Shown in pieces: positions 38,684-42,405 of a stretch of DNA of 42,405 nt; position 1 is the first letter of the stretch; each line of letters opens with the position of its first letter. The DNA is from DASSUW01 sp035717845 (lineage in GTDB: Bacteria > Actinomycetota > Thermoleophilia > Solirubrobacterales > Solirubrobacteraceae), in the NCBI GenBank assembly GCA_035717845.1, contig DASTIC010000087.1:1-42405 (forward strand), written 5' to 3'. The notes beneath the pieces were generated by a model. That model saw only the letters and a program-made list of their open reading frames with translations. It was not told the DNA's origin and searched no databases. The translations under genes were made by a program, and so were the position numbers.

Positions 38684-39556
38684 ATGACGACGATGCACGT
38701 GCTCGCAACCGCCGAGGTCGACATCGCCTATGACGTCCACGGCCCGCTGCCGACCGCCGACGGACGCCCACCGCTGCTCATGATCGGTCAGCCCATGGAC
38801 GCGAGCGGCTTCGCCACGGTGGCGTCGCATTTCCCGGACCGCACGGTGGTCACGTATGACCCGCGCGGCCTCGGCCGCAGCACTCGCAAGGACGGCCGGG
38901 TCGACAACGCGCCCACGGTCCAGGCTGAGGACGTGCATGCCGTCATCGAGGCGCTCGGCGCCGGCCCGGTTGAGATGTTCGCGAGCAGCGGTGGCGCGGT
39001 GGCCGCGCTCGCGCTGGTGGCGGCCCATCCCGACGACGTGAGCACCCTGGTCGCGCACGAGCCGCCGCTGATCCCGGTGCTCCCCGACGCCGAGGCGGCC
39101 GAGCGCGCCCGCGCCGGCGTTCGCGACGCGTACGAGGCCAAGGGGTGGGGCGCCGGCATGGCGGCCTTCATCGCGATGACGTCGTGGCAAGGCGAGTTCA
39201 CCGACGCGTACTTCGCGCAGCCGGCGGCGGACCCCGCGCACTTCGGGATGCCGACCGAGGACGACGGCTCCCGCGACGACCCGCTGCTGTCGAACCGGTC
39301 CTGGGCGGTCAGCAGCTATCGCCCCGACGTCGATGCGCTGGCGGCGGCGCCCACGCGCGTCGTGATCGCCGTGGGCGAGGAGTCGCTGGGTACGTTCACC
39401 GGACGCGCGGCGGTGGCCACCGCCGAGCTGCTCGGTCAGCAGGCGACCGTGTTCCCAAGCCACCACGGCGGGTTCCTCGGCGGCGAGTTCGGCTACGCCG
39501 GCCAGCCCGAACCCTTCGCGCGGAGGCTGCGCGACGTCCTCGACGAGGACAATTGA
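38684..39556 (+). CDS. Alpha/beta hydrolase
   Basis: A 290-residue alpha/beta-hydrolase-fold protein. VVTYDPRGLGRSTRKDG is the oxyanion-region strand and loop; the nucleophile elbow is FASSGGAVAALAL (S-S-G-G, a variant of GxSxG); the catalytic His is in SHHGGFLGGEF. Cap residues (TDAYFAQPAADPAHFGMP) lie between. Small ester or lactone substrates are likely but undefined. ATG 38684 is taken; ATG 38693 is an alternative. The quinone oxidoreductase starts 3 bases after its stop, so they are one operon. Confidence 0.88.
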   Translation: MTTMHVLATAEVDIAYDVHGPLPTADGRPPLLMIGQPMDASGFATVASHFPDRTVVTYDPRGLGRSTRKDGRVDNAPTVQAEDVHAVIEALGAGPVEMFASSGGAVAALALVAAHPDDVSTLVAHEPPLIPVLPDAEAAERARAGVRDAYEAKGWGAGMAAFIAMTSWQGEFTDAYFAQPAADPAHFGMPTEDDGSRDDPLLSNRSWAVSSYRPDVDALAAAPTRVVIAVGEESLGTFTGRAAVATAELLGQQATVFPSHHGGFLGGEFGYAGQPEPFARRLRDVLDEDN

Positions 39557-39559
39557 CCC

Positions 39560-40588
39560 ATGAGAGCCGTCATCTACGCGGACACCGGCGATGCGTCGGT
39601 GCTGGAGGTTGTGGAGCGACCCCTTGAGGATCCCGCCGAGGGCGAGGTGCGGGTCCGCGTGGTCGTGTCGGGCGTCAATCCCACCGACTGGAAGTCGCGC
39701 AGCGGCGCCGTCGCCTCGCTCGCCGAGCCGACGGTGCCCAACCACGACGGCGCCGGGGTCATCGATGCCGTGGGGCCAGGGGTCGCGGGCATCGAGGCCG
39801 GCGACCGCGTCTGGATGACGCTGGCCGCCGACGGGCGCCCAACCAGCGGGACCGCCCAGGAGTACGCCGTCGTGCCGGCCGAACGTGTCTTCCCGCTCCC
39901 GGACGGCGCGGACTTCGAGCTCGGGGCGAGCATCGGGATCCCGGGTGCCACCGCCCACCGCGCCCTGACGGTCGCGGAGGACGGCCCGACCCGCCTCCAG
40001 CCTGGTGCGCTGGGCGACCGGACCGTTCTGGTCGCCGGCGGGGCCGGGGCGGTCGGCAACGCGGCCATCCAGCTGGCCCGCTGGGCCGGCGCGACGGTCA
40101 TCGCGACCACCAGCGGTGAGGCGAAAGCGCAGCTGGCCAGTCGCGCAGGCGCCCACCACGTCGTCAACTACCGCGACGCGGGCGCCGCCGACGCGATCCG
40201 TCGGATCGCTCCGGCGGGAGTGGACATCGTCGTCGAGGTCGCGGCGGGATCCAACGCCGATCTGGACCAGTCCGTGCTCAAGCCCCGCGGCACCGTCGCC
40301 ATCTACGCCAACGACGGCGGGGTCCCGTTCGCGCCGGACGTCCGCGCCAACATGGGGCTCAACACCCGGTACCAGTTCGTCCTGCTCTACACGGTCGGCT
40401 GGGACCGGATCGCGAACGCCGCCGCCGACCTCAACCAGGCGATCGACGACGGCGCCTTGGGAGTCGGCGACGAGGCCGGCTTGCCGATTCACCGGTTCGA
40501 TCTCGATGACACGGCCGCCGCTCATGACGCGGTCGAGGGCGGCGCCGTCGGCAAGGTCCTCGTGACGGTCGCCGAGGCCGCCCGTTGA
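39560..40588 (+). CDS. Quinone oxidoreductase-type MDR enzyme
   Basis: A 342-residue medium-chain dehydrogenase/reductase of the zinc-free NADPH:quinone oxidoreductase group. MRAVIYADTGDASVLEVVE start, HDGAGVIDAVGPGVAGIEAGDRVW in the catalytic domain, and the Rossmann motif VLVAGGAGAVGNAAIQLARWAGATVIAT (residues about 155-185). No structural-zinc cysteines. It reduces quinones or alpha,beta-unsaturated carbonyls. It lies 3 bases after the hydrolase. Confidence 0.92.
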   Translation: MRAVIYADTGDASVLEVVERPLEDPAEGEVRVRVVVSGVNPTDWKSRSGAVASLAEPTVPNHDGAGVIDAVGPGVAGIEAGDRVWMTLAADGRPTSGTAQEYAVVPAERVFPLPDGADFELGASIGIPGATAHRALTVAEDGPTRLQPGALGDRTVLVAGGAGAVGNAAIQLARWAGATVIATTSGEAKAQLASRAGAHHVVNYRDAGAADAIRRIAPAGVDIVVEVAAGSNADLDQSVLKPRGTVAIYANDGGVPFAPDVRANMGLNTRYQFVLLYTVGWDRIANAAADLNQAIDDGALGVGDEAGLPIHRFDLDDTAAAHDAVEGGAVGKVLVTVAEAAR

Positions 40589-40615
40589 GCGGGCCACCTC
40601 GGCGGTGTCGGCGTC

Positions 40616-40762
40616 CTAGGCGGCCTGGACGCTCGGGGTGAAGAACGTCGGCAGGACCAGGACGCGTCGGCCGACCAGCGACTGGTCGACGCCGGCGCCG
40701 ACGCGCACGACGCGGCCGACGCCTTCCGCGCCGAGCTCGCTCGGAACACGCAGCCGCCGGCG
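40616..40762 (-). pseudogene. Fragment of a second MDR dehydrogenase
   Basis: The minus strand reads VPSELGAEGVGRVVRVGAGVD followed by LVGRRVLVLPTF and a divergent tail FTPSVQAA then TAG. This is the central catalytic-domain segment of an alcohol/enoyl reductase-type MDR enzyme, about 45 residues. Neither the N-terminal portion nor the whole coenzyme domain is present, and the upstream part of the frame is antisense to the VOC gene. Not the same sequence as the intact MDR gene next door. Confidence 0.7.
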
Positions 40763-40767
40763 CGCGA

Positions 40768-40773
40768 TAGAAC
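40768..40773 (+). promoter_or_regulatory. -10-like box (TAGAAC) of the VOC gene
   Basis: GATAGAAC lies 7 bases before GTG 40781, in the same position as other -10 boxes here, although the last base of the hexamer is C. It lies inside the start of the MDR fragment's antisense region. Confidence 0.3.
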
Positions 40774-40780
40774 ACGGAGC

Positions 40781-41131
40781 GTGACGGTCAACCGGGCGGT
40801 TCCCAACATCAAGTCGGATCGGCCCGCCGAGACGCGCGAGTTCTTCGTCGACCTGCTCGGCTTCGAGGTGGCGATGGACCTCGGCTGGGTGGTGACCGTC
40901 GCGTCGCCGACCAACCACTCGGCCCAGGTGACCATCATCAGCAATGACGACCCGGCCGCCCCCGGCATCTCGGTCGGGGTGGCCGACGTCGACGCCGTCC
41001 ACGCCAGGGCGGTGGAGAAGGGCTTCGAGATCGCCTATTCGCTCCGTGACGAGGAGTGGGGAGTCCGGCGCTTCATGCTTCGAGAGCCGAGCGGCACGCT
41101 CGTCAACGTCGTCTCGCACCGCTCGGACTGA
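40781..41131 (+). CDS. VOC (glyoxalase/bleomycin resistance) family protein
   Basis: A 116-residue vicinal-oxygen-chelate fold protein: NIKSDRPAETREFFVDLLGFEVAMDLGWVVTVASP, then ISVGVADVDAVHARAVEKGFEIAYSLRDEEWGVRRFMLREPSGTLVNVVSH. The C-terminal REPSG with a Glu and the early repeat are typical. Members bind metal or sequester antibiotics; the function here is open. GTG 40781 is the start by promoter spacing. Confidence 0.87.
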   Translation: MTVNRAVPNIKSDRPAETREFFVDLLGFEVAMDLGWVVTVASPTNHSAQVTIISNDDPAAPGISVGVADVDAVHARAVEKGFEIAYSLRDEEWGVRRFMLREPSGTLVNVVSHRSD

Positions 41132-41168
41132 GCGCCTGGGTGGCGATCACGCTCGACCCGTGACCGCC

Positions 41169-41531
41169 TCACTCTCCCGCCATGAGCAGCCTTGCCGCCT
41201 CGACCATGCTCTCCTCGCGCGGGCCCGCGATCTCCAGGATCGGTCCCGGGACCGGCTCCACGGCGAGGTCCGCCAGTGCCTCGGCGATCGTCCGGGCGGC
41301 GATGAGCTGGGTGCGCATCTTCGGCACGTAGCTGACGTCGCCCTGGCGGCCCCACTCCACGAGCTGGCCGACGAACTCGTGGACCTTCGTCGCGCGCAGG
41401 ATCCGCGCAGGGATCGGGCCGAGCAGCGTGGCCCTCTCCTGGGCGATCTTCGCGGCGTTGTAGCCCGAGTCGAACCGGTCGATCCCGACGATCGAGACAA
41501 GCCGGCGCCGGTGATCACGTCCACCTGTCAC
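41169..41531 (-). pseudogene. Internally deleted NmrA-like SDR
   Basis: The minus frame gives the C-terminal half of an NAD(P)-binding NmrA/atypical-SDR protein: LVSIVGIDRFDSGYNAAKIA, ILRATKVHEFV, GDVSYVPKMRTQLIAARTIA and ILEIAGPREESMVEAARLL. The N-terminal Rossmann motif is absent. Just upstream a different frame reads VDVITGAGL, which belongs about 80 residues earlier in such proteins, so two pieces were joined out of frame. Only downstream initiation could make a product, without a coenzyme site. Confidence 0.7.
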
Positions 41532-41588
41532 ATCCGTCGGATTTCGTCGGTCAACGCATTGACACTTCGCGACGATCGGATGTGACAG
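41525..41588. repeat. 64-bp element with 12-bp terminal inverted repeats
   Basis: CTGTCACATCCG at 41525-41536 is repeated inverted as CGGATGTGACAG at 41577-41588. Inside lies a second palindrome, GTCAACGCATTGAC (41550-41563). The element sits 7 bases beyond the racemase stop, and its other edge abuts the broken NmrA-like gene. It looks like a very small mobile-element remnant or a strong hairpin; no target duplication is evident. TGTCACA also resembles the -35 of ECF41 promoters, but the matching -10 spacing is not present. Confidence 0.55.
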
Positions 41589-41595
41589 ATGCCGG

Positions 41596-42252
41596 CTAGG
41601 CGCTCAGCGCAACGTCGACCGCGCGGTGCGCGTGCAATCTTGTCGTGTCGAAGACGGCTACCGGGGCGTCTTCGGGCCCGACGAGCAGGTCGATCTCGGT
41701 GCATCCGAACAGGACGCCCTCGGCGCCTCGGTCGGCGAGCTCGGCGATGATCCGCCGGTATTCCGCACGGGAGCCGTCCGTGACGACGCCGATGCAGAGC
41801 TCCTGGTAGATCACGTCGTGGACGATCCGGCGGTCTCGCTCGTCGGGCACCAGCACGTCGAGGTCGTGGAGGTCTCGGAGCCGGCCGACGTAGAAGTCCT
41901 GTTCCATCGTGTATGCGGTGGCGAGCAGTCCGACGGTCTTCAGCCCTCGGTCGCGGACGGCTTGGGCCGTCGTGTCGGCGATGTGGATGAACGGGATCGC
42001 GATCGCGTCGGTGATGGCGTCGGCGACCTTGTGCATGGTGTTGGTGCACAGCACCAGCAGCTCCGCGCCGGCCGCCTCCAGCGCCGTGGCCTCAGCCGCG
42101 AGCAGCTCGCCGGCTCGGTTCCAGTCGGCGGCGCGTTGGAGGTGTTCGACCTCGACGAAGTCGACGGACCGCAGCAGGCAGTCGGCGGAGTGCAGGCCGC
42201 CGAGTCGGTCACGGACCGCCTCGTCCGGCCGGCGCCGTTCAAGGGGGACGGC
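41596..42252 (-). pseudogene. Aspartate/glutamate racemase lacking its N-terminus
   Basis: The frame encodes most of an Asp/Glu racemase: EAVRDRLGGLHSADCLLRSV, LLVLCTNTMHKVADAI (first catalytic Cys), TVGLLATAYTMEQDFYVGRL and EGVLFGCTEIDLLVG (second catalytic Cys). The first 20-25 residues (normally IGLLGGMSWEST) are missing. The frame is closed upstream by the hydrolase stop at 42253-42255, and the ATG overlapping that stop reads only MSRPP before ending. Removing one C from the CCCCC run (42243-42247) would join that ATG to the racemase frame. The first usable in-frame start is GTG 42054, which would leave only the last 152 residues. Confidence 0.7.
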
Positions 42253-42405
42253 TCATGACAGCAGCGCGTCGTCGAAGAACCTGATCACGCGCCGCTCGTA
42301 CTCCGCGGGCCGCGCCGCGAGCCCGCCGACGTGCTTGGACTCCGGGATCGCCCACAACGTCTTGGGCTCGCCGGCCGCCTTGAAGTACCCCGGGTTGAGC
42401 GCCTC
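42253..42405 (-). CDS. Alpha/beta hydrolase, C-terminal part
   Basis: Fifty residues running off the window edge and ending in TGA: NPGYFKAAGEPKTLWAIPES, then KHVGGLAARPAEYERRVIRFFDDALLS. The HVGG with catalytic His and the ARPxEYERRVxxFF ending are those of dienelactone-hydrolase-like or prolyl-oligopeptidase-like alpha/beta hydrolases. The rest lies outside the window. Its stop overlaps a vestigial ATG for the broken racemase (ATGA), showing that the two were once coupled. Confidence 0.75.
   Translation of the reverse strand, partial: EALNPGYFKAAGEPKTLWAIPESKHVGGLAARPAEYERRVIRFFDDALLS

Noticed and set aside
38657..40597. 646-codon minus-strand frame opposite the hydrolase and quinone oxidoreductase
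   Set aside because: Shadow frame: Arg/Gly/His-rich, no domain, and both plus-strand genes have clear family motifs.
41525..41588. ECF41-type promoter (TGTCACA...CGTC) in the inverted-repeat element
   Set aside because: TGTCACA matches in both arms, but no CGTC lies at the expected distance of about 16 bases in either direction, and no ECF41 gene is in the window.
1..42405. tRNA, rRNA, CRISPR arrays, transposase genes and classical T-tract terminators
   Set aside because: Looked for by eye on both strands; nothing convincing found. Most convergent gene pairs overlap or abut, leaving little room for terminators.

Overview
The window is very GC-rich actinobacterial DNA, most like the Thermoleophilia/Solirubrobacterales. 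This rests on codon use, on large LuxR-type ATPase (LAL) regulators, on a deazaflavin-dependent nitroreductase-like protein, and on many starts lying 6-7 bases below a TANNNT -10 box, as in leaderless actinobacterial transcripts. I saw no tRNA, rRNA, CRISPR array or intact insertion sequence. The left edge (1-119) carries an inverted, slightly different copy of part of RNase D, so the window may begin at a chimeric contig end.

Layout. 1-6.4 kb: 5'-damaged RNase D, secreted glycerophosphodiesterase, Cys-motif protein, persulfide-dioxygenase-like beta-lactamase/rhodanese fusion, GH13 alpha-glucosidase with a small winged-helix regulator, and two tiny charged proteins. 6.4-10.1 kb: minus-strand run FAD sugar-lactone oxidase, RibD/DHFR-like reductase, YciI/DGPF protein, ECF42-type sigma factor (read from a CTG codon). 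10.1-15.5 kb: TetR divergent from an MmpL transporter, UPF0303 protein, DUF4389 membrane protein, cold-shock protein with a structured leader, and an internally deleted enoyl-CoA hydratase. 15.5-21.7 kb: two LAL regulators flanking a DUF4242 protein. 21.7-24.2 kb: a MerR regulator with a textbook 18-bp operator and three small cupins. 24.2-27.6 kb: an operon of flavin disulfide oxidoreductase, type II NADH dehydrogenase and a membrane protein.

27.8-34.9 kb is the most distinctive part: a minus-strand catabolic operon with mostly ATGA-type overlaps (flavin monooxygenase, SDR relic, SDR, amidohydrolase, intradiol ring-cleavage dioxygenase, FAH-family hydrolase, NodB-like hydrolase, MetE-like methyltransferase), divergent from a LysR gene with a perfect inverted repeat between them. 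The enzyme set suggests hydroxylation, hydrolytic removal of a substituent, ring cleavage and C-C hydrolysis, perhaps with methyl-group removal, of a substituted aromatic or N-heterocycle. The substrate cannot be read from sequence. Beyond LysR lies a second copy of the flavin disulfide oxidoreductase, about three quarters identical to the one at 26.3-27.6 kb.

37.9-42.4 kb: DedA protein, alpha/beta hydrolase, quinone oxidoreductase and VOC protein, followed by gene decay: an MDR-dehydrogenase fragment, a gutted NmrA-like SDR, a 64-bp element with 12-bp terminal inverted repeats, an aspartate racemase without its N-terminus, and the C-terminus of an alpha/beta hydrolase running off the edge.
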